Source: Telmatactis stephensoni
Taxonomy: Eukaryota > Cnidaria > Anthozoa > Actiniaria > Isophelliidae
Assembly (NCBI GenBank): GCA_029948255.1
Contig: JALIZF010001459.1
Span: forward strand, 264,003-328,002
Direction: 5' to 3'
Length of the DNA: 64,000 bases
The number at the start of each line of letters is the position of its first letter. The stretch's first letter is position 1. Below the pieces are notes generated by a model, which was not told the origin of the DNA, did no database searches, and worked only from the letters and a program-made list of their open reading frames with translations. Positions 43,523-55,700 of this stretch are shown in pieces. The position numbers and the translations under genes are program-made.

Positions 43523-45860
43523 CTGGCCACAAAAGGTTGAAAAGTTATTGTTGGACAACATTATTATGGGATCCCAACTAACGACATCGGTAGGGTGGCA
43601 ATGCGGTCGGTCAGACCCCACCCACAGGACAGCAGTTTTTGTGTGAGTGTGAAAAGGACCGTACCGTACCGAGCCATGTTCATAAATTAAATTTGGGGTA
43701 GCTCATCACCCTTCCTCGCAGCCAAGTGCTGAATTACGAAGGGCGCAGCTCAACATGATTGAGTCGAAGGTTTTACAAGGGCGCTTTCATTACGAGACAT
43801 GCAATTGAACAATCACACATTTACATACAAATTTACATACACATACACGTAGCAGCCACCATACGACTCATGTCTGATCACGGAGCACAGCTTAGATCGA
43901 AATTAGTTCGTTTTTACTGAGGGAGGAAAAACCGGAGAACCCAGAGAAAAAACCCTCGAAGCAAGGGAGAGAACGAACAAGAAACTCAAGCCACATGTGA
44001 TGCCCCGTCCGGTGATTGAACGAGGGACCACAGCGGTGACAGACCGGCGCTCTCACCGCTCGGCCACCCTTGCTTCACATTGATACGAAAACTGTTCTAT
44101 TCGTTCACCAAGGGCTCATGAATATTCACGCTCCTTGTTTACAAAGGTCAATTTTCATGACCAGAGTTAATTTTCATATCTGAGAAAAAAGCCACACCAG
44201 TGTCATTTCTATGCTACATGAGACAATTTGTTGCGTACAACCGTGTTGCAGAGGTTGAACTCCTCCGTACTTTTGCAGCAATTTCACATAATTTTGCGCG
44301 GAAAAATTGCAGATGATCATGGCACTTTAGTCGGTTCTGCGCATGTTGGAAGGGAAGTTACAGAGTGTGTCCTGGATTTAGACTTAATTACTAATAATGT
44401 TATACTAGAGCAGATTTTATATTAGTGTGAAACGGACAGCGCCGTGCCGTAACCGTGTCAGTGCCGTGATGTCTATAAAAAGGGTCGAAATTCCTGCCGT
44501 AACCATGTCGTGACCGTGCGGTGCCGTTTTCACAATCATACGAAATCTGCTCTATGTCCGGTTTCCAAATCTACTACACGGAGTTAAATTTAATTAATCA
44601 ATCTAATTACCGTGTTTAAGCCTTATGACAATAATTTTTCCCGCGTGATCGGGCCAGGAAATCACAGTACCATTTACTCCTTTCCAGGCACGGCATTGGT
44701 AATGTCCAGTATTTGAACGACCTGCTTTTATCAGAGTGAAAACCTGTGAGCCTTCCTGGACAATTTTATCAACACCAGGTTTTAATAATTTCCAGGTACT
44801 CTTTTTTGGACTTCGGCGGAAATACAAGGAGGTGTTGGCCTTGGCATCAGTGGTGGTACAATTAATTGTAACATTTGAGAATACTAGGACTTCCTGTTGT
44901 GTCTGTGGGACAGCAAGGAATTTGTGAACTTTCTCTGTAATTAAGAACGATATCAATTATAAAATTACTCAACAATCAATCAGTCTCTCAGCCAGACAAA
45001 AATTCAATTTTGAATTGAATTTTCTGAAGGAAGATAAGTAAACAAACAAATAATGAAATGAATATATGATCAATGAAAGATCAATAATTGATGATCAGTA
45101 AAACAATCACACAAATAATAGCATATTTAGAAAATTATTCTAAATACAGAAAATCGTGATCAGTCAATTAATCAATCAATCAACGCTCAATCTGATTAAA
45201 ATTCGATCTCATAAAATCCTCAGGCAATCGGCCCACTAAAAAACAGTGGAATCTTTGTTCGGTATGTTGAATTCCAAAACTATAAAAGAAACCTTCATCG
45301 TGGTACCTCGCGAACATTTTAATATATATTCGATTAGAGATTTTAGACCGAACACAGAATAAACAATCAATCAACACAAAATTTATCATCAGTACTTGAA
45401 ATATATATAGTCACGACTCAGTTCTGCTTAGGATTGAAAGAGAACGGGTTTTAGGAATTATGGATTCTTTCAGATGAAAAGCGTCCTTGGAGTCTTTAGT
45501 TTGGGCCTTCAGCAGCGATGGCAGGATTTTTTCGGAGGTACGCACATGCCAGCCACTGAAAACTGGTTCAAGAGAAAATGATCCTGATTTCACAGTTAAT
45601 CCAGTCTCAATTAGTATTTCCCCATCTTTCGAGAAGCGCATGTGCGTGCGTGCGTATTGGTAGCTGTAGCACTGTTATTTGAAAACTCAGGAGCAAAGTT
45701 TCTTCTGCAGAGTGGCAGGTATAACTTTACGAATGCATAATAAGGAATGTGCAGAAGACTTACCGGGAATAACAGAACTCAAGCCAAATGGAACAATCAA
45801 AAGCAAAGAGCAAGTGTACAAGGCCAACATGACTGCATCAACAGTCGGCTTGATCTTCAT
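42882..45860 (-). CDS. Ig gene B: signal peptide, Ig, Lys/Arg-rich linker, Ig
   Basis: Three exons on the minus strand: 45764-45860 (signal peptide, donor CCCG|GTAAGT), 44611-44934 (Ig) and 42882-43522 (basic linker plus Ig, stop TAA). Junctions are phase 1 and the joined frame is 353 residues. The first Ig has VTINCTTTDAKANTSLYF ... GHYQCRAWKGVNGTVISWP, related in pattern to Ig1 of the other genes. A linker of about 110 residues follows, in which Lys and Arg make up over 40% and the word GSKK recurs, with Pro, Ser and Asn. The last domain has AVLNCVAKM ... TINWYKDGKAI ... GPYQCKIMV. AATAAA lies 6 bp after the stop. I see no membrane segment and infer a secreted protein that could bind acidic polymers such as heparan sulphate, DNA or acidic matrix; that role is inference. 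Confidence 0.78.
43905..44075 (-). mobile_element. tRNA-derived SINE, minus strand
   Basis: Read on the minus strand: GGGTGGCCGAGCGGTGAGAG (A-box-like), GTTCAATCACC (B-box-like), then the body with TTTTTTCTCTGGGTTCTCCGG and TTTTTCCTCCCTCAG, shared with the SINE at 6485-6740. It lies in the second intron of gene B. Confidence 0.72.
44425..44534. mobile_element. short GTGTGAAACGG element
   Basis: Starts GTGTGAAACGG and ends CCGTTTTCACA, an 11-bp inverted pair. The interior GCCGTAACCGTGTCAGTGCC ... AATTCCTGCCGTAACC is the inverse of the family at 8450-8680 and 39950-40070. Lies in the second intron of gene B. Confidence 0.7.
44611..44934 (-). CDS. exon 2 of gene B: Ig domain
   Basis: 108 codons, acceptor TCTTAATTACAG and donor CACG|GTAATT. 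TSLYFRR replaces the usual WYK region, as TSLYHQR does in genes A, C and D, so these domains are probably related. Confidence 0.78.
45764..45860 (-). CDS. signal-peptide exon of gene B
   Basis: MKIKPTVDAV then the hydrophobic MLALYTCSLLLIVPFGL and SSVIP before the phase-1 donor. 97 bp and not closely related to the LAQ-type signal exons of genes 0, A and C. Confidence 0.75.
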
Positions 45861-47569
45861 ACAACTCTAGATGAAAACAAAGGTATCTCGTGTCTCCCTT
45901 TATGTGAGCTTGTCGGAATTCTACACCCACCAAACAAGTAAAACCAGTTAAACAGGATAAACTGGTATGTCTGCCATGTGAATTTGTGAATTTACTGCAT
46001 CGAACAAAAGATGACGACCTCGATGGCCTCTGTCCGGTTTTGGGTACTGATTCATCGCCCCCTTGACAAGCTGTATTTTTCATTTTATTTTATTTTTTCC
46101 CCCGTAAAGAGGAAATTATGTCAGCTCCTTATTAAAAGTTGTGAAATTCAAAGAAAGAAGAAAAAAGGGGAAAAAAGGAAAAAACTGGACCAAGTCAGAG
46201 TTAAATATGGGCAAGTCTACTGGGAAACTAGTATTTGCGGGCTGATTACAACATCTGTGTTTTTGATCTGATCCATGTGTACTGTGCTCCAATATGAAGG
46301 TATTTAACTCATGACATTGGCATTCATTCAATCAGAGATATAATATGTATTTCTGATTATGATCGATTTGGATGACACCATTCGACATCAAATAGTTATC
46401 AAACTAACTGCGATTTTAGTTCATTACGAAAATGCTTTTGAAAAATTTTCATTCATTCAAACATGTTAGTTTGTTACCTGGCTATTCAGTGATGTTTTAC
46501 AAAATATTCAAGATGGACATTGGTATGAGGGACAAAATTATATCTAAACAAATATGACGGTCAAATTTCATTACATGACCTAGTCAAACCAGTATAAGCT
46601 TGTACATGAACCAGAATAAGTAAGGAATAAGTTTCCCAAAACCTGATCCGTCGTATTCCGGCTAAAAGCGAAAGACTTGTAGGGTGAATCTCGTCTTAAA
46701 GTCATTCAGATGTCTGATGATTCTAGTTATATCTATCGAAGTAGCACATTTTAAGTGATCAAGTGAAGTGAGGTTATCAACAATTTTTCATATTTGCCAT
46801 CTGTGCCATCTGTGCAACTGCAACATGTGGGAGGCATTATGCTTCATATAGAATATCTATTGTTACTGACCTATAGAACTTTCAATTCCAAGCCACATGA
46901 GGCTTTTATGACCTAAGTATTCATCTGCTTATCATACTGGCTGGGATGGCCGGACCCCTTACTAGCGCAGCAAATTCAGCCCTCAGGCTGTAGAGGGGTT
47001 TCACGTCGGGTTCCTATAAGCGGCCAATGCAATGGGCAGTGTCCTGTATACGATGCCAAGATGACACACGACAGGAGCCCTGCACACGACCAGGTGACGT
47101 TGTCTTGACTACAGTCTCATTAAAAGCTATCAAAAGCTATTAAATAAATGATTTTTTCGCGTTTTGCAAATTAGCAAAAAATGTTCTCTCGATGGTATGT
47201 AACTATCAAGGGATTTCTTGTAAGTATTTAAGCAGTGCTAGGGAGTATACAAATTTTCTTGGTGTTTTCTTGAAACCGCTTTCCAAATTCTATTTGCCGC
47301 CTGAACTGTTGTTACTTTTGTGTCTATGTGTAATGTTGCAATTTTTTAATGACTTTTTATTTGTTTTCCAGGGGAACTCTGGAATGCGCTTGACCTGTCA
47401 TTCCAGGTTTTAGGAGTAATGGTTTGACCTGTCATTCCAGGTTTTAGGAGTAATGGTTTGGCCTGGTTGGTCGTTCTTCGACCTGATTAAATCATATGTT
47501 TGTTGGACATTTATCTGATTGATTTGTTGGTTTTCTCTTTGAACAGAGTCCAATTTCCACGAGTCGACG

Positions 47570-47830
47570 AAGCATTTGTGCAGTTGCGCAGCGTGTTTTT
47601 GGGACCTGCATCTGTGCCCTGCGAAGCTATCATGTGGGACCACCTGTTCCCGACGAAGTTTTGGGACGATCTGTTCTCAGCGTGCGAAATGGGACTATAT
47701 CTGTGCCCAACGTACGGAATTGGTACATCCGTGCCGTGCCGGTAGCTTTGGGACGATCTGTGCCGTGTGAGACTATGGAAGGCTTGCGCGCGAAATGGAA
47801 CCATCTGTGACCTTTATGAAACCACGTGTG
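47570..47830. repeat. degenerate ~35-50-bp repeat
   Basis: Diverged repeats of TTTGGGACGATCTGT(G/T)C followed by G(C/A)G(A/T)G(C/A). One plus frame gives recurrent SFGTIC words, but there are no splice signals, start context or domain. More G+C-rich than its surroundings. Confidence 0.5.
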
Positions 47831-49749
47831 CGCTGGGTGGCCAGCGTGTGATTTTGGGCCGCTTTGCGGCGTGTGTATTTCGTGTATGCTAGTTTGAATG
47901 ATGCGAGATGCGCTGACGGGCTAAGTGCGTGCGCTGTTGACTTCATGTGTGTTGCTTGATTTGCTCGACGTTTTTCGGTCTGAAATGTGACGCCTCAACT
48001 CCCGTGCATTTGCGTGACGTCGCCAAAAAAGTCAAAGAGAGAGTATTCGTATCGAAGGCAGATAGGACGGTCCGGACGTATATCTTGGTGCGTTCGAACG
48101 CTGGGGACGTTGGGCTGTTCCGAATGGCGTGTGTCGTATTCCGACAAGTCCGTTTTGCGTGTCGATGTACGTTGAATTGGTGAGTCAGGAAGCGTGTTTG
48201 GCTTGGCCGTTGCTGACGTGAGTGTAAAGTATCGATATGATACATAAATTGTCAGGTTACGAAAAGGTGTCGTGCCATCCATTGGTGGAGTTGATGATGA
48301 GTTGTTATCAACGTGTTCTGTCCAGACCAAAAAAGCGCAAGGAACGAATTGCAGCTGAAATGCTGCAATTTGCAATCAAGCTAAGTGTAGTTTGAGTGAT
48401 TTAGCTAGCCTGGCAATGTGTTTGATAGGTTATGCAAGATTCTTTCAGTTCAAAGAATTCTCCTCGATCCGTTGCTGCGATGTTTGCATTTGCATTTGGG
48501 CGGTGGATCCCACTTGCGAGGACAGAGAAAGCGACTTGTCCTGTGTCGACGTTGGAGAAGTATAGATTAGTTTCCACAGTTTGCGTTCCAGTGGAGCTTC
48601 GACAGCTGTGAATGCTGACATTGCAGATCGCCTGTTCAAAAGACGAGCGTCGCCGCCCTCTTATATATAGGAGTCCCCCCCGGGCGTAATGGACAGCTTA
48701 GAATCTCGCGGTTGAGTTTTCCGGTCGTTAGGGATTTATTTGATCAAGACCAGCAGATCACTACATTTTGTTGTTTATTAGAGTATAGGCCCACGAGAAA
48801 TGGAATCTATTTGTTTTGTATATTGTTCATCAAAATATTTCAACTAATCAGACTGCATATAAGATTCAATGACGTCATCTATTGGTATGTACGTACTGTA
48901 ATCGCACACGACCACCGTGCAGAGTGCGCGTAATATACCAATTATTATATAAATAGAATTTAGAATTTTGTAATAGAACATCAATTATAATGCGTAGTGC
49001 ATACATGGGGTAGGCGTTTGACGACACCAAAGATCGACAACACTGAGTTAGTCTGTCGTAATAAACCGGTACTTAGCCGGAGGACAGCGACGCCAAATGT
49101 AATACAACTCAACCTCTCAAATGATCATCAGGTTTTTACCCGTTCGGTTGATTGTGTTCGTCAAAGTAATCCCTTAAATCTGCCTTAAACAAAAGTCGTC
49201 TCGGGCCGGGGCGCCTTTTCCCTTCCTTGGGCGGGAACGACGTAAGCCCTTCCCCTCCCCTCCCCCTTTCCGTACGCTCCAGTGCGCTACGTAGGAACGT
49301 TGTACCCATTGATAGAAACGGAAGGAACTCCAGTCAGCGTGATTCTTCTTCTTCTTTCATCTTTAAATTCTATATGCTGTATGACTACCAGGAGGAAAGA
49401 GAGGAGTGACATTTAGAATAGTTTTAAGGAAAGAGAGGAGTGACATTTAGAATAGTTTTTAAATTTTACTGATTTGAAATTTGTTTGAAGAGCGCGCCAC
49501 TTTGGAAAATCGGTCAAACCTGGAAAGTGATTCAGTATTCGTAAGTAATTAAAGCTATTTAACGATGGACACTGATAAATATCCCAAAAAATTCTGTATT
49601 TTATGTACATCATCACCAAGAAGTTTTAGGTTTTCGCTTTTTGAACAAAAGGGTTAAATAGATGACGTCATCTAATCACAATTTAGATGTTACAAAACTT
49701 TTTATTTTATCCGTCTCTTTTGAATGGGAGGAAAATGTGCCGCTTAGTA

Positions 49750-49878
49750 ATACAATACAATACAATACAATACAATACAATACAATACAATACAATACAA
49801 TACAATACAATACAATACAATACAATACAATACAATACAATACAATACAATACAATACAATACAATACAATACAGTAC
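49750..49878. repeat. (AATAC)n microsatellite
   Basis: About 24 near-perfect copies of AATAC/ACAAT, ending in two AGTAC variants. Confidence 0.95.
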
Positions 49879-50077
49879 AGTACATTATCACACTCATTAA
49901 TAATTCATTAGAAAACACAATGGAAATCACTACCGTAACGTAGATCTTTATATCGGATAAAGATTTTTGTTCATTTGCATAAACTTTAACTTGGATTTTC
50001 TAAGCCAAAAGTAGTCAAACTTGGAAAATTCTGGTCCAATATGATAATTGACAACTAGACGTTTGATAAGTAATATA

Positions 50078-50171
50078 AAGAACTCGAGAGCGTGTTATAT
50101 CGGGTCTAAAGATCCTCGCCTTCGGCTCGGATCTTTATCCACCGATATAACACGCTCTCTCGTTCTTTATA
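50078..50171. repeat. palindrome AGAGCGTGTTATATCGG
   Basis: AAAGAACTCGAGAGCGTGTT then ATATCGG pairs with CCGATATAACACGC then TCTCTCGTTCTTT, with inner pairing AAAGATCC / GGATCTTT around TCGCCTTCGGCTC. It directly abuts the (AGTAC)n array. Confidence 0.8.
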
Positions 50172-50185
50172 CATTACGTACATTA

Positions 50186-50382
50186 CGTACAGTACAGTAC
50201 AGTACAGTACAGTACAGTACAGTACAGTACAGTACAGTACAGTACAGTACAGTACAGTACAGTACAGTACAGTACAGTACAGTACAGTACAGTACAGTAC
50301 AGTACAGTACAGTACAGTACAGTACAGTACAGTACAGTACAGTACAGTACAGTACAGTACAGTACAGTACAGTACAGTACAA
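50186..50382. repeat. (AGTAC)n microsatellite
   Basis: About 39 near-perfect copies of GTACA, adjacent to the palindrome at 50078-50171. GTAC is itself palindromic, so the whole tract can fold on itself. Confidence 0.95.
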
Positions 50383-51699
50383 CAGAATTTATTGGATACG
50401 TTATTACATCGGTGGTGACCCAAATGACTTAGTGATTCAGATTAGGGTCAAATACAAGGTATAAGTTTAACCACGTTTCAAGTCATGTCAATTTTCATCG
50501 ATTTTCATCCAAGTGACCTATACTAAAACACACTCGCTTCTAAATATGGTTCAGGCTCGCTTTGGCTTTATTTCCTCTACCGGTTAAACTACAAAATGAT
50601 AAAATTTAGTAAAAATAACTGAGTGATCTAGTCCACCCACCCATTCCCGGAAAAAAAGCAGAAAATCTGTAAAATGTAAAAATAAATAAAAAGCGAGCGC
50701 GCATATAAACACTGGCGAGGAAGTAAAATAAGAAAAATAACAAAGCGGCAGTTCTATAAACTTTTCATTTTTTAGTTAAACAAACTGAGACAGCGTCTAA
50801 CGGACAAAAGCATGACACTCCCAAACCTTAAGCCACATAGGAACTATGTTAACAGGGCTTCCGGAAGCTTTTTAAGTTTCATCTTGAAACGAGTCTTAAA
50901 GACTGCATCATCAACAGGCGAAATACACGACATGAAGTGGGATTATTCTCTTCGTTAGCTACGTAAATTGTTTAGCTGATACAATAACGTGAGCATTTCC
51001 ACGAACAGTTCTCAGTATGTGGTAGAACAACCGTTTCCCGTGGGTGTGGGTGTGGGTGTGAGGGGGGCTAATTCTAGTAGGTCTGGAAGAGCAGGGCGAA
51101 AAATCACATTTTCTGGTATGAACCGTGAGGGTTTTACCAAGTGTGTTTCCTCTTTCCCCCCTCCCCCTCCCCCCTCCCCCAAAATATTTTCAGAAAGTAC
51201 TCCCTACCCCAATCTCCCAAGGAAAACATTGATAATCTTGCTAAATTGTTTTCAAGGTCAAAAAAGGTTCAATGAATGAGATGAACGTTATACATTACCG
51301 AGGAACACTCCTACCTCTTTAGTCTTGACGCGGTTTAATACTTATCAGCGATCAATGAACAGCTGGTAGTTAACACCGGATTAGAGACTGACGTCAATGC
51401 GGTTCACTTTTTGTTTTATTTTGACATCCATAAGAAAGGTCACGGCAAATGAGACATCATGCATGTTAAGGCATATTGTGGCTTTAAACCACGACGTTTT
51501 GTCTGTGGAGGCAAATTAGATGATCAATAAACACAGGTGATCCAGGAAGAAAACTAGTGTACACCCATTTTGATCATATATGCATTATGCAGCAACCACC
51601 TTTGGATAACTGAAACCGAATTGGAACGGAATAAATAAATGAACGAATTGTAAGACATAAAATGAATAATACATCGATAAATAGGTCTATAAATTATTT

Positions 51700-51985
51700 G
51701 AATAAATTTGTCATATAGTGAGTGAATAAAGCATATTAGAATGAATGAATGACATTAATGAATGAAGTATGAAAAAATTAAAGATAGGTATATGGACATG
51801 GATGGATGAATACATGGATGGACAGGAAGACAACAAACAACTAAACAAACAAACAACTAAATAAATAAACAAACAAAGAATGAATGAATGAATGGGTAGA
51901 TGGATGGATGGATGGATGAATGAAAGAGAAAATGAATGAATGAATAATGGATGAACGAACGAACGAATAAATTCAAAGGAAGAAA
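51700..51985. repeat. tetranucleotide-rich block
   Basis: Runs of GAAT, GGAT, CAAA and GAAC tetranucleotides. The long minus-strand frame rich in SFIHPSIH is a composition artefact. Confidence 0.8.
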
Positions 51986-52661
51986 GAAAGATGTTGATTA
52001 AGTTAGCTGGAGCCATTTCCTTTTCGTACCCGGAAAACCTCTACTTCCCGGCTTGAGTCAACAGAACCCGTCTGAGACAACTGCTGATATTGTGTTCAGT
52101 TTTGTGGTTTTTCGTTCGGAAAATAGAACTAAGAGCAAGTATTTCTATTGTTTAGAACGGTTTAAGGCACGAGGCCCACCCAGGAAGAGTGGGCTCTGGA
52201 ACCGAATTACTTTATTCTCTTTGTTGTACAGATGTTACATTATAAATGTTCAGATCCTGACAAAGCGACGTAGATGTGGTTTACTCAATATAATGGTAGC
52301 GTGTTGATCCTGATTTGATGATACTAAAGCTTGCATATAAACTTTTAAAATTGCATGACTATGTGGCCCTTACTTCCGGATAGAAATTCGTAAGGCTTCG
52401 ACAATTTGCGAGGTATCTCTCGTGAGGTTCCGTAAGTCGTCGTGACGTGAACTATTTAGATTGTGATTGGCTGATTGGACAAAGCTGTCGAGAGTGCGAA
52501 GATGACTTCATACCACACCTAAGCATTTCCTGTGTTTTGAACGTTCATTTTAGCATTGCTGAAGAAGAAGGTGTATTTTTTACGTCGATAGGAAGAACTT
52601 AGATTAGTTTTAGTATCATTAGAATATCAAAAGACCGTGGGATTGTTTTTTTGTGATCAAT

Positions 52662-52743
52662 ATGGCGCTGCCAAGCGAGAGCATAGCTTGGATCCGCTGT
52701 GCTTTCACATGTGGCGTCCTTGTTCTTGGCTTGACTAGTCAAG
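52662..52743 (+). CDS. signal-peptide exon of gene D
   Basis: MALPSESIAWIRCA, hydrophobic FTCGVLVLGL, then TSQ before CAAG|GTAAGA, phase 1. 82 bp like genes 0 and C, but the sequence is different. Confidence 0.8.
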
Positions 52744-55700
52744 GTAAGATTTCTTACTTTCGATATTATTGTTCATATCTAGTGCTATTTTCTAGTTATT
52801 GTTAATCTAGCTTTGAATCCTTTATTTAATCGCTTAAAAATTGAGATCGATTGAGCTAGCACGCAGCGCCCTTCAAGCCAAATTATATTGCTTTATATGG
52901 CTTTGGGTGTCCAAAATGTACAAAGAATGAAAAATTAAGATGTTACTACGACAAAACATTGTGTGTCTGTACTTCTAGTATACAGCCCTTACCGTATTGG
53001 ATTATCGGCTGAAGCAATAAGAATTGAGCGTGATCTTGTAGAAGTTTTATATATTATGTTGCTTTTGTGTGAGATATCATTTAAGTTACATGGTCCACTC
53101 TTAAAGTCCAAAGTTGATAATAAGCTTACTTAAAAACGCGAATTTATTACTCAAATTAAGCAAATGTTTTGACCATCTCAAGATACAAACTGAAACGTGC
53201 TTAAAACGAGTAAATTTTATGCTTGTTATATAAATTTTTTGCAAGTATTAAGCTTAATCATTGAGACAGATATGTGTCCCTAGATTATCGAATAGAATAT
53301 GTTGTCTACAACTACTTTTATCGAATGCACGTACAGTGCATATAAGCAAACGCCTTGAAAACGATAATACAGGTTTATAATGAAGGAAAAAATTGGGAAC
53401 GGCTAGTAGTATTATAATTATGACGGCATGGCAAATATGTCAAATGTAAGTTTTTATGAATAATGATAGCATTTTATGACCCTACCACACGCGTATTACG
53501 ACCAATGACAGACAAAAAAAACATGTATTGGTCAAACACTGGTGTGATAATATAAGTGGAATATGTCAGGATCCCATTTGTGTAGGCTAGTCAAAATAGG
53601 TTAAATGTTCACGGTATAAGAGCAGTGAAATCGTTTAGCCTTTTATAGGGTGAGACATTCAGAGAAGCATGAAAAATATGAGAGCTGTCAGTAGCATCTG
53701 AAGCAATGATAATTCCAAACACGAATTTTTTTCTATCATACAACTTTTGTTTGAACTTATTCAGGCACATGAAAGGGATATTTTTTTATTGGCTGCACAA
53801 TTAAAATTGTTGTTCACTATGTTGTCCTGGACTTCAACTAAATAAATTTATTTTAATTGACAATGGTAATTAACACTTATTAGGATAATTGAGTTTACAT
53901 GTAACAAACATACTATTGGAAATAGTTTTTATAAAATTGTATTAATGATCTCAAAATAATTATTGTGCACCATTTTATTGAGTAATTACTGTGGTATGCA
54001 TAGAGTTGTTGTAATGTTGCTTGGTCTCAAGTTTCACCTACGTACATATAGAATTACTTTTTTCCCTTGAACTCATGATCACATTACATTTCTTTGATGT
54101 TTCGAATTCATTGAAATGCTATTCTATGATGTAAGTAAGATTTTGACTCTGTGAAGGCAATTTTACAGCAGTTCACTGTCTTTGATGCCACAGTAAAAAA
54201 ACATTGATGCTGGGTTATAGTTCTGATGGGATTCCTGTTGCAGTATTTTTAAATAAAAATATTAAACTAGCCGTTTCTATCGAAAGTGAAGTGCTGCGGT
54301 GAAATCTGAATCGTAAAATGTTTTGATTGTAAAGTGCTAGTCAATACATGTACGTTTAAATTTCCTTTTTTGCCTAAATTAGAATGTTTCGAATAACATT
54401 AGCCATTAGTTATTTTTGTTTTTAGTAAAATCTCAATTTTTGTTCTAGTTTTTGAATCATCTACACAATGCGCAAATGGGTAGTCTAATAAGCAGTGTTG
54501 TCGGTTTAAGGATAAAGTAAAATCATTTCCGTTTTTTTGCTAGGCATCATGTTGTCAAATTTGAAAAACTACCAATGATAGCTGAGCTAGGGAAACTAAC
54601 AGCTGTATAGACTTTCCATTTCTCGACGTCTTAGCAAGCTAAGGTAGGTTTTGAAGTTTATCATGTTAAATTCTACTTTTTTTGCTCATGGGAGTATTCA
54701 TCAAGGTGATTTCTAGAGGAAGACAATGTGCTTTTATGAGTCTTTCAGCTTTGTTATGTATTTGTCTCATTGAACGTTTGTTTTCGAGTTTGTGCCTCAA
54801 TGGGCGATTCCTTTTGATTTATAATATTATTTGCAATATTATTAGGCTGCAGTTGACACAAGTCAATAGTTTGGTCATGCTTTGGTTGTCCCTCCGTGGC
54901 CGTTCTTATCGCTGAAGAAAGGACTCGATCAGGTAGATAGTTCAAGGAAATCGTCTCTTCATCGGGTATAGAGCTTTTAGGTACATAGCATCTCCTTCGA
55001 TTATAATTCCATCGATAGTTTCGGTTGTCCACGTCAAAATATCGCACGAATTGGCACATAACAAAGCTGAAAGACTCATAAAATCACACTGTCTTCCTCT
55101 AGAAATATCGTTCAAACGACAATCACCTTGATGAATACTCCCACGAGCAAAAAAAGTAGAATTTAACATGATAAACTTCGCAACCTACCTTTGTAAAAGA
55201 CGTTCAGAAACGAAGAGAGCCCACGTGGCTGACACAGCTCATGTCAGTAGTTAACTACCGCTGCTGATTAGATAATGTAGGTATACTGCAGGCGCAAATT
55301 CATCCATCGCCACAAGGTCCACTGGCATCAGATACTATCGTGCAACACAGGGACCCCAATAGTGTGCTGCTCGCTTGCTGCGCTCGCTCGCAGCAAATAT
55401 TGGTTACAGGGCCTATTTGTGGATATCTTTCAAGTATTAATTTCCTTCAAAAATACAGTTTCTCTCTCTCTCTCTCTTTCTCTCAATAAAACATGATAAA
55501 CTCTCTCAATAAAAAACCAACCTTTTATCACTCAGAGAATTTTACATGGCTACAATATTGGATATAACTTGTTGAGATAGTGCCAGTTTTTGCAGAGATC
55601 ACAATCTCAACTCATTGCCTTCATCACACAGATCAAAAACATTGTCAACCCCTCACACTGAAGGCCAAGCACCAACTAACCAACTGTGCCATTCTTGCTC

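Larger units (their letters stand above)
45861..52661. other. gene-poor region between divergent genes B and D
   Basis: Genes B (minus) and D (plus) point away from each other across it, so promoters may lie at both edges; I see no clear TATA box next to either start. It holds short duplications (47388-47460 and 49420-49455), a GC-richer degenerate repeat (47570-47830), pentanucleotide microsatellites, a palindrome (50078-50171) and tetranucleotide runs (51700-51980). No supportable exon. Confidence 0.5.

Noticed and set aside
45838..46331. Several overlapping frames upstream of gene B
   Set aside because: Low-complexity lysine-rich or antisense readings with no splice or domain support.
50048..50464. 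Long frames rich in VQYST (plus) and VLYCT (minus)
   Set aside because: Translation of the (AGTAC)n microsatellite; a pentanucleotide repeat without stops is open in all frames.
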